Below are positions 39,883-48,579 of a DNA stretch of 51,883 nt, piece by piece. The stretch's first letter is position 1. Every line of letters begins with the position of its first letter. The position numbers were made by a program, and so were the translations under genes. The notes under the pieces are model-generated. The model ran no database searches and had not been told where the DNA came from. It worked only from the letters and a program-made list of their open reading frames with translations. Source of the DNA: a virus; the IMG/VR virus record IMGVR_UViG_3300030380_000566, positions 1-51,883 of that record; one strand, given 5' to 3'.

Positions 39883-40333
39883 AAGTAAATTAATAGACTT
39901 AATATCTTTACATGAAGGTGTTAAGTATAGAGTGTATGATGATGCTAATGGTAAGGAGATTAAAGCTGGTGATACTTTAGTTGGTCATCCTACTATTGGT
40001 GTTGGTAGGAATGTGGCTAGTGATGGGCTAGGTTTAAGTATAGAAGAAATAAATTTTATTCTAGTCAATGATATTAACAGAGTAATAGGAGAAGCTAAAG
40101 ATTGGGTATTTTTTAATGGGCTAAGTGAAGTAAGACAAGCTGTTATTATAGATATGCTCTTCAACATGGGCAGAACTAGATTCAATCCTGGTAAATGGCC
40201 GAACTTCTTCGGAGCAATAAAAGACCATAACTGGGAAAAAGCTTCTAAAGAGATGTTAGACTCTTCTTGGTCAAAGCAAGTCAAATCAAGAGCTGAAAGG
40301 CTAAGTAAAATGATGTTAACTGACCAATGGTAA
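39869..40333 (+). CDS. T4-type lysozyme (endolysin)
   Basis: The product has 154 residues, with a GTG start at 39869. The catalytic region LISLHEGVKYRVYDDANG, then GHPTIGVGRN, gives Glu16, Asp24/25 and Thr42, matching the Glu-Asp-Thr triad of T4 lysozyme (GH24). A C-terminal helical half includes QAVIIDMLFNMGRTRF. It cleaves peptidoglycan glycan strands. No signal peptide is present, so release needs a holin, such as 39348 or 2853. Confidence 0.88.
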   Translation: MADLKSKLIDLISLHEGVKYRVYDDANGKEIKAGDTLVGHPTIGVGRNVASDGLGLSIEEINFILVNDINRVIGEAKDWVFFNGLSEVRQAVIIDMLFNMGRTRFNPGKWPNFFGAIKDHNWEKASKEMLDSSWSKQVKSRAERLSKMMLTDQW

Positions 40334-40364
40334 TTTTACTTTTAAATAATTGTGGTTATAATAA

Positions 40365-40454
40365 ATGACATTAATTAGAGCAAAGTTTAGCAAACTTTTA
40401 AAACCTAACAAAAAGAAGAAGAAGAAAAGGAGAAAAAAGAAAAATGCAAAATGA
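40365..40454 (+). CDS. Possible 29-residue polylysine peptide
   Basis: The frame MTLIRAKFSKLLKPNKKKKK continues into KRRKKKNAK and stops at 40452-40454. It lies in the 110-base gap after the lysozyme gene and has no good Shine-Dalgarno (only GTGG upstream). Its composition matches the cluster of tiny lysine-rich ORFs at 37195-38447. It overlaps the next small ORF by 11 bases. It could be a chance frame in A/G-rich leader sequence. Confidence 0.3.
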   Translation: MTLIRAKFSKLLKPNKKKKKKRRKKKNAK

Positions 40455-40596
40455 TGTAACAATTAATGTAACTGGAGTTTCTTCAAAAAGCGAGGTGCAA
40501 CTTGACAATAACAGACCTACTGGAGAAGATAAAGAAGACGTTAGAAAGCCAGAGACAAAATCTAGCGAACGAGATGATAGAGGGCAGGATAAGTGA
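40444..40596 (+). CDS. Small acidic ORF overlapping next gene
   Basis: This 50-codon frame starts at ATG 40444 with AAAAGGAG about 11 bases upstream. It reads MQNDVTINVTGVSSKSEVQL, then a hydrophilic RPTGEDKEDVRKPETKSS stretch. Its last 95 bases overlap the 40502 gene in another frame. It may be a genuine short gene or a leader that couples translation of 40502. No family is recognised. Confidence 0.45.
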   Translation: MQNDVTINVTGVSSKSEVQLDNNRPTGEDKEDVRKPETKSSERDDRGQDK

Positions 40597-40699
40597 TTTT
40601 GCTCAATATCAAAAGACTGTCGGTATTGCTGAAGGCTTAAAACAAGCCACCATCGAAATCGATAGAGTTTATAAACAATTAGATAGAGAGGATGAATAA
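40502..40699 (+). CDS. Small conserved helical head-region protein (TTG start)
   Basis: The product has 65 residues from TTG 40502, with AGGTG about six bases upstream. It reads MTITDLLEKIKKTLESQRQN, then EMIEGRISDFAQYQKTVGIA, a pattern I recall in small phage head-cassette proteins. It is helical. It lies just before the GroES-like gene. The function is unknown. Confidence 0.6.
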   Translation: MTITDLLEKIKKTLESQRQNLANEMIEGRISDFAQYQKTVGIAEGLKQATIEIDRVYKQLDREDE

Positions 40700-40701
40700 A
40701 C

Positions 40702-41100
40702 ATGGCTCATCTCCATGCAGCAAACTGGGACAACGACCCAGAAACAAACGTTCCTAAAAACTTACCAGAACCTACAGGATGGCGAGTTTTAATTCAACCA
40801 CAAGCCCCAAAAAAGAAAACCACAGGTGGCATTTATTTACCATCACAATCTCAAGACAATGAAGAGTATTTAACAGCACATGGTATTATATTAGCTGTTG
40901 GTCCTCTAGCATGGTGCGAAAGAGCATCAGGCAAACCATGGGAAGGTGGTAATTGGGCTAGATGTGGAGACCATGTTACCTTTGGAAAATATGCAGGACA
41001 AAAGCTTATCATAGAAAGAGTAAAATTATTACTTTTAAATGATGACGAGATTACTTCTGTATTACCATCAGGGTGCAACATACAAAATTATTTACCATAA
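40702..41100 (+). CDS. GroES-like co-chaperonin
   Basis: The product has 132 residues. EPTGWRVLIQPQAPKKKTTG, GGIYLPSQSQ and the turn HGIILAVGPLAWCE, followed by CGDHVTFGKYAGQK, match the Cpn10 beta-barrel pattern, including the variable mobile loop (KKKTTGGIYLP). Like T4 gp31, it should cap host GroEL to fold phage proteins, most obviously the major capsid protein 2 kb downstream. It lies directly before the scaffold gene. No catalytic residues are expected. Confidence 0.72.
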   Translation: MAHLHAANWDNDPETNVPKNLPEPTGWRVLIQPQAPKKKTTGGIYLPSQSQDNEEYLTAHGIILAVGPLAWCERASGKPWEGGNWARCGDHVTFGKYAGQKLIIERVKLLLLNDDEITSVLPSGCNIQNYLP

Positions 41101-41121
41101 CTTAATGAAAGGACGTGGCTC

Positions 41122-41994
41122 ATGACCATGGAAAATGAAAAAGAACAAGAAGAACTTGAAGTAGAAATAGAAGAAAATAAAGCTGAAGAACCTGAAGTAG
41201 TAGAAGAATCCACTCAACCAACAAAACAAGAAGTAACTCCAACAGAAGAAGATGAAGAATACTCTCAAAGGGTTCAACGTAGAATAAATAAATTAGTACA
41301 ACAACGTAAAGAGTCTGATGCTAAAGCTGAAGAAAAAGACCAAGAACTTACAGCATTAAAACAAAGACTAGAAAGACTCGAACAAGGTGAAACAGTAAAG
41401 GCTCAAAAGCAGTTTGAAGACAGATATGTTTCTGTAAAGCAAGAGATGCAAAAAGCTATAGAAGAAGGTGACACAGCTAAACAAGTTGACTATGCAGAGC
41501 AATTAGCTGATATCCGTGCAGCAATGAAAGTATCAGAACTTCAAAGGCAACAAACTGTTCAACAAAAAACTCAATCACCTACTGTAGGTCGTGCTGCCCA
41601 ACCTCAAGCACCAAAAAAGGCTATGGACTGGTGGGGTAAGAATCAGTGGTTTAACTCAGCTGGATATGAGAGAGAAACTGCTGCTGCTAGGTCTATAGAT
41701 GTTCAATTAGATTTAGAAGGCTATGATAAAGAATCTGACCAATATTATGAAACTTTAAATAATCGTTTACAAAAAATATTTCCCGAGTTAATATCAAAAA
41801 CAGATATGCCAGTTAAAACGAGACCAAAAAGCAGTCAAACAATAGTCGCACCATCTGCAGGTGGGTCAACAAAAACAGGTAATAGAGTTAAGATGACAAA
41901 GGAGCAATTACGCATGGCTAGAGAAATAGGTTTAACAACACCTGACCAAATTAAAGCTTATGCAGAAGAACTAAAAAAACAGGAGAGAACCTAA
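41122..41994 (+). CDS. Head scaffolding protein
   Basis: The product has 290 residues. Residues 1-45 are very acidic (NEKEQEELEVEIEENKAEEP), 50-155 are a coiled coil (KESDAKAEEKDQELTALKQR), and the C-terminus is basic and helical (RVKMTKEQLRMAREIGL). This layout fits internal scaffolds that guide capsid assembly, with a basic capsid-binding end. Location between the GroES-like gene and the capsid genes supports it. The next ATG overlaps its stop by one base. Confidence 0.72.
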   Translation: MTMENEKEQEELEVEIEENKAEEPEVVEESTQPTKQEVTPTEEDEEYSQRVQRRINKLVQQRKESDAKAEEKDQELTALKQRLERLEQGETVKAQKQFEDRYVSVKQEMQKAIEEGDTAKQVDYAEQLADIRAAMKVSELQRQQTVQQKTQSPTVGRAAQPQAPKKAMDWWGKNQWFNSAGYERETAAARSIDVQLDLEGYDKESDQYYETLNNRLQKIFPELISKTDMPVKTRPKSSQTIVAPSAGGSTKTGNRVKMTKEQLRMAREIGLTTPDQIKAYAEELKKQERT

Positions 41995-42476
41995 TGGTAG
42001 AAAAAAGAAATGTAAGAGCTCAAGAAACTCAATCTAATTCTCGTGAGCAAAATGCTCGTGACAATACAAGCTGGAAACCACCATCATTACTGGACGCTCC
42101 TCCAGCACGACCAGGAATGGTGCAAAGGTGGATAGCTACCTCGATTCTGGGGAAGGAAACTCCCGACAATGTTTATAAAAGAAAAAGAGCAGGTTGGGAA
42201 CCAAGACCATCAGATACAGTGGGAACTTTTGCAGTGCCTACTTTGAATCATGGTCAGTGGGCAGGATGTATCGGTGTTGAAGGCATGATACTTTGTGAAA
42301 TGCCAGAAGAAAAATTCAGTCAAATGAAGGCTTATTACAAAGAAAAAGATATAGAACAAAACATGTCTGTAAGCAGTGATTTACGAACTGCAGAAAGAGC
42401 TGGTGGTATTCCGATTCAGGAGACAAGAAAAAGTAGTGTTAGTCGTGGCAGAGACATATCCGTCATGGACGATTAA
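41994..42476 (+). CDS. Head-cassette protein, conserved hypothetical
   Basis: The product has 160 residues. A Pro-rich WKPPSLLDAPPARPGMVQRW, then SDTVGTFAVPTLNHG and EGMILCEMPEEKFSQMK, gives a pattern I recall beside scaffold genes in marine phages. No enzyme motif is seen. The TAATG overlap with the scaffold gene suggests coupled translation. A minor head protein is likely. Confidence 0.55.
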   Translation: MVEKRNVRAQETQSNSREQNARDNTSWKPPSLLDAPPARPGMVQRWIATSILGKETPDNVYKRKRAGWEPRPSDTVGTFAVPTLNHGQWAGCIGVEGMILCEMPEEKFSQMKAYYKEKDIEQNMSVSSDLRTAERAGGIPIQETRKSSVSRGRDISVMDD

Positions 42477-42507
42477 CAATTTTTAATTTTTTTATAGAGA
42501 GGTAAAT

Positions 42508-43059
42508 ATGGCAAACGTAGATTCACCATTTGGTTTTGTACCATCTAGGCATATGTCTGGTTCTCCTATAAGAACAAACAAATATACTATTACTAGTGGA
42601 TTAGCTGAAAACATCTTTAATGGTGATTTAGTTATTCTAACTGCTGATGGGGTTATAACACCTCACACAGCTACAGAAGTAAATAATCTCGGTGTATTTG
42701 CTGGAGTGTCTTATACAGCTTCAGATGGTTCTTATCAATATAGCGAGTACTGGCCATCAGGCACAACTGGTACAGATATTATAGCTTATGTGTATGACGA
42801 TCCTTACATTATATACAAAGTTCAATCAGACGGCTCACCAGCACAAACAGATCTTGGTGCTTGTGCAGATGTAGTAGCTGACGCAGGTTCAACAACTACT
42901 GGACAGTCTGGTTTTCAACTTAATTCAAGCATGGGTACAGGTACAGCAACATGTAAGATTATAGGACTTTATCAATCCCCAGAAAATGCATTTGGGGCAA
43001 ACGCAGTTGTGGAAGTGTTAATTAATGAGCACATCCTCAAAGCAACAGCAGGAATATAG
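42508..43059 (+). CDS. Head decoration-like protein
   Basis: The product has 183 residues and is beta-rich. It opens ANVDSPFGFVPSRHMSGSPI, then NGDLVILTADGVITP and GVFAGVSYTASDGSY. This is the pattern of capsid decoration proteins that precede the major capsid gene. AGAGAGGTAAAT precedes the ATG. It probably stabilises mature capsids. The decoration role is inferred from position and strand pattern. Confidence 0.6.
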   Translation: MANVDSPFGFVPSRHMSGSPIRTNKYTITSGLAENIFNGDLVILTADGVITPHTATEVNNLGVFAGVSYTASDGSYQYSEYWPSGTTGTDIIAYVYDDPYIIYKVQSDGSPAQTDLGACADVVADAGSTTTGQSGFQLNSSMGTGTATCKIIGLYQSPENAFGANAVVEVLINEHILKATAGI

Positions 43060-43070
43060 GAGATTAAATT

Positions 43071-43982
43071 ATGGCAATGAATAGAGCACAATTTGCTAAA
43101 ATGCTAGAGCCAGGATTGAATACCTTATTCGGGCTAGAGTATGCAAGATACCCTGAAGAGTATCAAAAAGTATTTGAATCAAATACTTCTAACAGGGCAT
43201 TTGAAGAGGATGTATTGCTTGAGGGATTCGGTAATGCACCTGTAAAAGGTGAAGGCGCACCTGTAAGTTATGACTCAGCGAGTCAAGGATTTACAGCTAG
43301 ATATCAACATGAAACTATTGCATTAGCTTTTAGTATCACTGAAGAAGCAGAAGAAGATGGACAGTATGGTTCAATTGCTGGTAGGTATACTAAGGCTTTA
43401 GCTAGGTCAATGGCTTCAACTAAAGAAATCAAAGCTGCAAATATTTTAAATAATGCCACATCAGCAGGAGCATTTGCTGGTGGAGATGGTGTTGCTTTAC
43501 TAAGCACTAGTCATCCAACTAGAGCTGGTAACCAAAGTAACACATTAGCAACAGCAGCAGATTTAAGTGAGACATCTCTTGAAACTATGTTAATTAACAT
43601 AGCTGATATGAAAGATGACAGAGGACTAAGAATCGCAGCACAAGGAACAATGTTAATTATTCCTACTGCTTACATTTTTACTGCTCAAAGATTACTTGAG
43701 TCTACTCTAAGAACTGGCACAGCAGACAACGATCTTAATGCAATTAACTCTGGTAATTATTTACCACAAGGGTTTCATGTAATGAGAAGACTGTCTGATA
43801 GTGATGGTTTCTTTATTAAGACAGACGTACCTGACGGACTTAAAATGTTCCAAAGAACTGCCTTGAAAAAAGGTATTGAAGGTGAGTTTGAAACTGGTAA
43901 TGTTCGCTACAAAGTTAGAGAAAGATACAGTTTCGGTTTTACTGACTGGAGAGGAATATTCGGTACCGAAGGTGCTGCTTAA
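43071..43982 (+). CDS. Major capsid protein (Mu gpT-like HK97 fold)
   Basis: The product has 303 residues. It opens MAMNRAQFAKMLEPGLNTLF and contains AFEEDVLLEGFGNAPVKGEG, ETIALAFSITEEAEEDG, and a P-domain-like CKTDVPDG-region read as FIKTDVPDGLKMFQRTALKK. These match Mu-like major head subunits (gpT family, HK97 fold). It should be the main shell protein. A strong hairpin follows its stop. Position after scaffold and decoration genes is standard. Confidence 0.82.
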   Translation: MAMNRAQFAKMLEPGLNTLFGLEYARYPEEYQKVFESNTSNRAFEEDVLLEGFGNAPVKGEGAPVSYDSASQGFTARYQHETIALAFSITEEAEEDGQYGSIAGRYTKALARSMASTKEIKAANILNNATSAGAFAGGDGVALLSTSHPTRAGNQSNTLATAADLSETSLETMLINIADMKDDRGLRIAAQGTMLIIPTAYIFTAQRLLESTLRTGTADNDLNAINSGNYLPQGFHVMRRLSDSDGFFIKTDVPDGLKMFQRTALKKGIEGEFETGNVRYKVRERYSFGFTDWRGIFGTEGAA

Positions 43983-43999
43983 TATATTCACCCTAAAGG

Positions 44000-44022
44000 T
44001 AGGGGAGTTACATACTCCCCTA
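44000..44022 (+). terminator. Strong hairpin just after major capsid gene
   Basis: TAGGGGAGT (44000-44008) pairs perfectly with ACTCCCCTA (44014-44022) around a five-base TACAT loop. CCCT at 43991-43994 could compete for the AGGG. No T-run follows, so it is more likely a partial terminator, an RNA processing site or a translation barrier than a full terminator. It lies between the capsid stop and the 44030 ATG. Confidence 0.6.
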
Positions 44023-44029
44023 ACTTCAA

Positions 44030-46906
44030 ATGGAATTAAACCTAAATAAAAAAGACGGAGCTCTTCCGTCCGCTGAAGAATTAAGCACAGTTAAAAAAAT
44101 TTTTCCAAATAGAGATCCTTTAGAAGCTTATCAATGGTGGGATTCAGTTGGCTTCCCTGTTACAGAGTTAATGAATGCAGTAACACCAGTTGATACACCT
44201 ATAGATGAGTTACCAGAAGGACTAGCTAAATACTATGCTAATAAAAGATTATCAGGCACTGGCATGAGTGGTAGCGAGTTAGCGATGCTACAAAATCAAG
44301 ACAAGCTAGGAGCAATACCAGAATTAATGAATCGTTTTGCTAGAGAAGTTCCTATAGTAGAATTTACACCTGAAGATGCAAAATTTGGAGTATTTGGTGA
44401 TGTATCTTTAGGTAGAGTAAAAACGAAAGCTGAAGATTTTACAGAACAATCAGCACAAAAAACAGCTGATGCTTTTACAGCAGGTTATGGTTTAAAAACT
44501 TTACCTCTTTATGCATTTCCACTCACTGAACCTGTAGCTATAGGCATAGACATATTGGAGGGTATAGCTACAAGAGACCCAATTCAAACAGGTACAGCAG
44601 CATTATTATCACAATCTATGAGCCCTAAGGCTCAAGCTATAATTGCTGGGGCTTCTGTATTTATGCCTTTTGATGCTGAGGCAGTTAAGATAGTTGGTTC
44701 TCCTGAATTATTTAGTGGGGTAGTAGAGAAAATAAAAGGTGCTCCTAGTAAAGTCAGAGGAGAAGAACTCAAACAAAAGCCTGAGAACTGGATGGGTGGT
44801 ATGTTAAAAGGTGGCACTACTCTTAAAATTAACAATATGGAAATACCTATAAAAACTAGTGAAGTTGAAAATATGATGAGGCTTATTAAAAATAATAAGC
44901 TGGACGATAAATTATTGTCTAGGGATGAGATGGTAAAAGTTTTAGAAGACCAATATTATACATCCTTTATATCTGAAAAAACTAGCCCTAATTATTTTAA
45001 TAGGTTAGGCAATATGGAAACTACTAAAATAGAATTACCTAAAGATGGTGATGTACCTAAAGATTTATTAGAAATAGCTAACTATCTAACTAGAGATGCA
45101 GGAGTTCACCATGGCGGTGAACAAGGTATCATAAGCCACTCACTAATTAAAAAAGATACTAATTTTGGTAGTGATATTGATACAAGAACTATTAATTACG
45201 AAATTACAGAGATACAAAGTGACATGGCTTCAGATGCACATAAGTTCGGTATATTCGGTAGTCCTAAAAATAATATGTATCAAGACCTTAAACAGTCTTA
45301 TAAAGATATACGTGGTCGAGCTAAATATTTAAATTTAAGTCCTGCTGGTGGAAAATTACCAGATTTAAATTCAGTATATTTACCTACTAATAGAGATAAA
45401 ATAATAGAAAAGTATGGTGCAGGTGATGCTGTAGGTGGTGGCAATAGAGTAGACAGCTATGCTGCTGCAGTATTTGATAGATATAAAGGTGCATTACAAG
45501 AAGTTGATAGTCTTTATACAGACGAATATTTAGGTAAGCTTTACGACTTATCTACTGATAAATTATTTAAAAATAAATATGAAAAAGATGAATTTATAGA
45601 TCTTACTAGAAAACGCATGAAAGATAGAATAGTCAATAGCTTAGACTCAGGAGAGACTAACGGAGCAAATGTTATACAGTTATTAGACATGACAGCTAGA
45701 GGTTACACAACTTCTCCTAGATCTTTATATAGTTCTGTTTATAATGCTTTACAGAAAAAAGTTAACGACTTACACCCTTCTTATAACAGAGATGATTTTA
45801 ATACTTTAGGATTTAATTCAGAACAAGAAGAAGTATATGATGTATTTAAAAAAGTAGAAGGAGGTATAAAAGACTTTGATACTCTATCAAGGGCTAATCC
45901 TATAAATCAAGGTAGTGTACCAGCTCAAACTCCTTTAATGAAAAATTTAGATTATGTTGAGTTTGAAATAAAAAAGCACCTTGTAAAAGCTGCAAATGAA
46001 GATGCTAGCAAATTTATACTTCCAGGAGAAGAACCTGTAAGATATTGGTCTCAGAGAGGGCAAAATGAACAATTTTTAAATACTATATATAGTTTAGTGC
46101 CTGATAGTAAAAAAGGTTACAAAGGTAAAATAGGTCAAGTTCTAACTAAACTCAGTAAAAAGTACAACATACCTTTTAGGCTAGAAGGTGATGTAGATGT
46201 TAAAAATACAACTATGAACAATATATTTAAAAAAGATTTAAATGGTTTAAGGAATTTATCAGATTTAAGTGGTGAAGATGCTATAAGCACTGTTGATAAT
46301 CCTGGTAATCCTTTAAATGAAATTATGGAATCAACAAACTCTACAATTAAACAAAGAGTTAGAGATTATAAAAGAGATTACATACAAGACTATTACCGAA
46401 GAAATAATATAACAGAAGATGATTTCATGGTTTATGAAGGCAATGCTATCGACGAATTTAATACTTTTGTAAGGGACAACCCTAATGAATTAATAAAAGA
46501 GACTGAGATGTTAGATATTGTTGATTGGGATGGCATAGGTAAAGGTTTTGATGCGATGGCTAAAGGTAGTGAATTTAAAGATGTAAAACTAGCCTCAGAC
46601 ATGCTAATGCAAATATCAGGTAATACTAGAAACATATTTGATTATACTATACAGAATTTAAAAGGTTCAGATGGTTGGAATTTTGGAAATATTCAAAATC
46701 TTGAAGAACTTATGCAAAGTAAATTAAAAGAAGCTATAAAACGAGGTAAACGAGAATTTTTAGATACTCTCCCAACTTCTAAGAAAAATGAGTTATTAGA
46801 AGCAGGAGTTATAGGTTTAGATGAAAATGCTAAATTTGTAGTTGAATTAGATGATGTTCTAAAAGAGCAGATTATTGAACAAGGCTTTCCAATAACTGGT
46901 TTATAA
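44030..46906 (+). CDS. Large polyvalent-type phage protein
   Basis: The product has 958 residues. Residues 250-410 (PENWMGGMLKGGTTLKINNM, a helical LDDKLLSRDEMVKVLEDQYY, HHGGEQGIISHSLI and YEITEIQSDMASDAH) resemble a domain of phage large polyvalent proteins with an 'EIQSD' signature. Residues 155-215 hold hydrophobic stretches. No nuclease or protease motif is certain. No Shine-Dalgarno precedes the ATG, and a strong hairpin lies eight bases upstream, so expression is probably far lower than the capsid gene's. It may be a virion-delivered protein. The function is unknown. Confidence 0.5.
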   Translation: MELNLNKKDGALPSAEELSTVKKIFPNRDPLEAYQWWDSVGFPVTELMNAVTPVDTPIDELPEGLAKYYANKRLSGTGMSGSELAMLQNQDKLGAIPELMNRFAREVPIVEFTPEDAKFGVFGDVSLGRVKTKAEDFTEQSAQKTADAFTAGYGLKTLPLYAFPLTEPVAIGIDILEGIATRDPIQTGTAALLSQSMSPKAQAIIAGASVFMPFDAEAVKIVGSPELFSGVVEKIKGAPSKVRGEELKQKPENWMGGMLKGGTTLKINNMEIPIKTSEVENMMRLIKNNKLDDKLLSRDEMVKVLEDQYYTSFISEKTSPNYFNRLGNMETTKIELPKDGDVPKDLLEIANYLTRDAGVHHGGEQGIISHSLIKKDTNFGSDIDTRTINYEITEIQSDMASDAHKFGIFGSPKNNMYQDLKQSYKDIRGRAKYLNLSPAGGKLPDLNSVYLPTNRDKIIEKYGAGDAVGGGNRVDSYAAAVFDRYKGALQEVDSLYTDEYLGKLYDLSTDKLFKNKYEKDEFIDLTRKRMKDRIVNSLDSGETNGANVIQLLDMTARGYTTSPRSLYSSVYNALQKKVNDLHPSYNRDDFNTLGFNSEQEEVYDVFKKVEGGIKDFDTLSRANPINQGSVPAQTPLMKNLDYVEFEIKKHLVKAANEDASKFILPGEEPVRYWSQRGQNEQFLNTIYSLVPDSKKGYKGKIGQVLTKLSKKYNIPFRLEGDVDVKNTTMNNIFKKDLNGLRNLSDLSGEDAISTVDNPGNPLNEIMESTNSTIKQRVRDYKRDYIQDYYRRNNITEDDFMVYEGNAIDEFNTFVRDNPNELIKETEMLDIVDWDGIGKGFDAMAKGSEFKDVKLASDMLMQISGNTRNIFDYTIQNLKGSDGWNFGNIQNLEELMQSKLKEAIKRGKREFLDTLPTSKKNELLEAGVIGLDENAKFVVELDDVLKEQIIEQGFPITGL

Positions 46907-46922
46907 GGTATAAATAATTATT

Positions 46923-46977
46923 CTGGGAATTTTAAGCTATAAGGACTGTCCCAGCAGACTCTCAAAAGACCTTATAG
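46923..46977 (+). ncRNA. Predicted H-type RNA pseudoknot in 5' leader
   Basis: Two perfect stems interlock. CTGGGA (46923-46928) pairs with TCCCAG (46949-46954), and CTATAAGG (46937-46944), inside that loop, pairs with CCTTATAG (46970-46977), beyond it. Loops are 8, 4 and 15 bases. This leaves T5 and GAGGAGGTC just before the 47002 ATG. I do not recognise a known riboswitch class. Regulation of the virion gene below or ribosome control is plausible. Confidence 0.5.
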
Positions 46978-47001
46978 TAAACCCTTTTTGAGGAGGTCAA
47001 T

Positions 47002-47484
47002 ATGGCTAATACAACTTTTAATGGTCCAGTCCGTTCGGAGAATGGATTTAAAACTATTATAAAAAATTCTACTACTGGTGCAGTTACCAGTGATATGACT
47101 TTATCAACTTACAGCACTTCAATAACTGTTGCTGCTACTGGTACTGACCACAAAGAAACTTCTATAGGCATACCAGCAAACTTTATACCCATGGGTGTAG
47201 CGATAACTGTAACTAGTGCTTCAGCTAATGCAGTTAATGTGGTCGACATAGGCACTGAAGATGATGATGATGGTTTTGTTGATGGTATAACAGCAGCACT
47301 AAACAGCACAGGCTTTAAAGGTTTCTTTCCTTGTAATGGAGTTTTAGGTATGAGTGGTGGTACAACAACTGCTGCTACTGCAACACCTGACGAAGTTCAA
47401 CTTGTAGTTTCTGGCACAGCTGGTGCTGGTGGAGTAGTCGCACTTAAATTTTTTGGTATATCTTCTGATTCGCCAACAACTTAA
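47002..47484 (+). CDS. Virion protein downstream of capsid genes
   Basis: The product has 160 residues and is beta-rich and Thr/Ala/Gly-rich. It opens ANTTFNGPVRSENGFKTIIK and later has GISSDSPTT at the end. I recall 'NGPVRSENGF' starts in marine phage virion proteins next to capsid genes. A strong GAGGAGGTC ribosome-binding site and an upstream structured leader suggest high or regulated expression. A decoration or structural role is inferred. Confidence 0.6.
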   Translation: MANTTFNGPVRSENGFKTIIKNSTTGAVTSDMTLSTYSTSITVAATGTDHKETSIGIPANFIPMGVAITVTSASANAVNVVDIGTEDDDDGFVDGITAALNSTGFKGFFPCNGVLGMSGGTTTAATATPDEVQLVVSGTAGAGGVVALKFFGISSDSPTT

Positions 47485-47496
47485 TAGGAGTTTTAA

Positions 47497-47910
47497 ATGG
47501 CTAACATAGTAACAACCACTAAACTTTCTGAAAATGTAAATGAGGTTGTTTTTGCTTTTCAACTTCAATATGTTGACACAAGTGATGAATCAGGTGTAGT
47601 GAAAGTAGACGTATCAACTTTAGAACCAAACTCTAATGGAGATGCTTGTACTGGAGTTAAGATATTGGAATGTACTTGGGTTATATCAACTATGACTGTA
47701 CAAGTAGAAGCAGCAGCAGACACTAGTGTTATAATGCTTCACCTTACAGAGAACCAATCAGGCTATGTAGATTATAGGTCTATAGGAGGTTTACCTAATA
47801 CTAAAACTTTAGGCACAAACCCAACAGGCGATATTAAATTCACTACTACTGGTTTAGGTGCTACTGGTGATTCATATCAAATTGTAATGAGATTGAAGAA
47901 GAAATATTAA
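47497..47910 (+). CDS. Small virion protein
   Basis: The product has 137 residues and is beta-rich (SENVNEVVFAFQLQYVDTSD), ending in QIVMRLKKKY. It is similar in style to the preceding gene product and follows it by 12 bases after ATAGGAGTTTTAA. No domain is recognised. Its stop overlaps the next ATG by one base. A virion role is inferred from context. Confidence 0.55.
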   Translation: MANIVTTTKLSENVNEVVFAFQLQYVDTSDESGVVKVDVSTLEPNSNGDACTGVKILECTWVISTMTVQVEAAADTSVIMLHLTENQSGYVDYRSIGGLPNTKTLGTNPTGDIKFTTTGLGATGDSYQIVMRLKKKY

Positions 47911-48578
47911 TGGCAACTTCAGGAACAGTAGCATACAGACCTAATATAGAAGAAGTTATAGCAGAGTCTTTTGAGCGATGTGGCATAGATCCACAAACTC
48001 AAACAGGTCAAAAAGCTACCAGTGCCAGAAGAAGTTTAAATTTACTTTTTACTGAATGGTCTAATAGAGGTTATAACTATTGGACTGTTCAGTACAATAC
48101 TATAACTTTAACTGCAGGTACATCTAATTATAGCTTAACTGCAGGCATAGTAGATGTAATAGATATGGTCTATAGAAATAATAGTAATGACCAACCTATG
48201 CAAAGAATATCAATCTCTGAATATAATCAATTACCAGATAAAACTACATCAGGAAAATCATCACAGTTCATGTTAGACCGCCAATATACTCCAACAATAA
48301 ATGTATGGCCAGTGCCTGATAGTGCTGATGATACTATTAGATATTACGGTGTTTATCAACTTGAAGATGTAACAGCATCTTTTCAAGATACTGATGTTCC
48401 TTATAGGTGGACAGACGCAATGTGTGCAGGCTTAGCAGCAAAATTAGCAACTAAATTTGCACCTGAAAGGGCTGAAGGATTATATGTTCTTTATGAGAGA
48501 GCTTTTAAATTCGCTTCAGATGAAGAAGGTGCGAGTGTAACTTTGAGGGTTAGACCTTCTGGTCTAAATTTATACTGA
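47910..48578 (+). CDS. P22 gp4-like tail accessory/head-tail adaptor
   Basis: The product has 222 residues. ESFERCGIDPQTQTGQKATS, ARRSLNLLFTEWSNRGYNYW and the middle LTAGTSNYSLTAGIVDVIDM match the pattern of the P22 tail accessory factor gp4 family. The C-terminal AGLAAKLATKFAPERAEGLY is a helix. The protein should bind the portal after packaging and connect it to the tail. The P22-like portal supports this. Confidence 0.72.
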   Translation: MATSGTVAYRPNIEEVIAESFERCGIDPQTQTGQKATSARRSLNLLFTEWSNRGYNYWTVQYNTITLTAGTSNYSLTAGIVDVIDMVYRNNSNDQPMQRISISEYNQLPDKTTSGKSSQFMLDRQYTPTINVWPVPDSADDTIRYYGVYQLEDVTASFQDTDVPYRWTDAMCAGLAAKLATKFAPERAEGLYVLYERAFKFASDEEGASVTLRVRPSGLNLY

Positions 48579-48579
48579 T

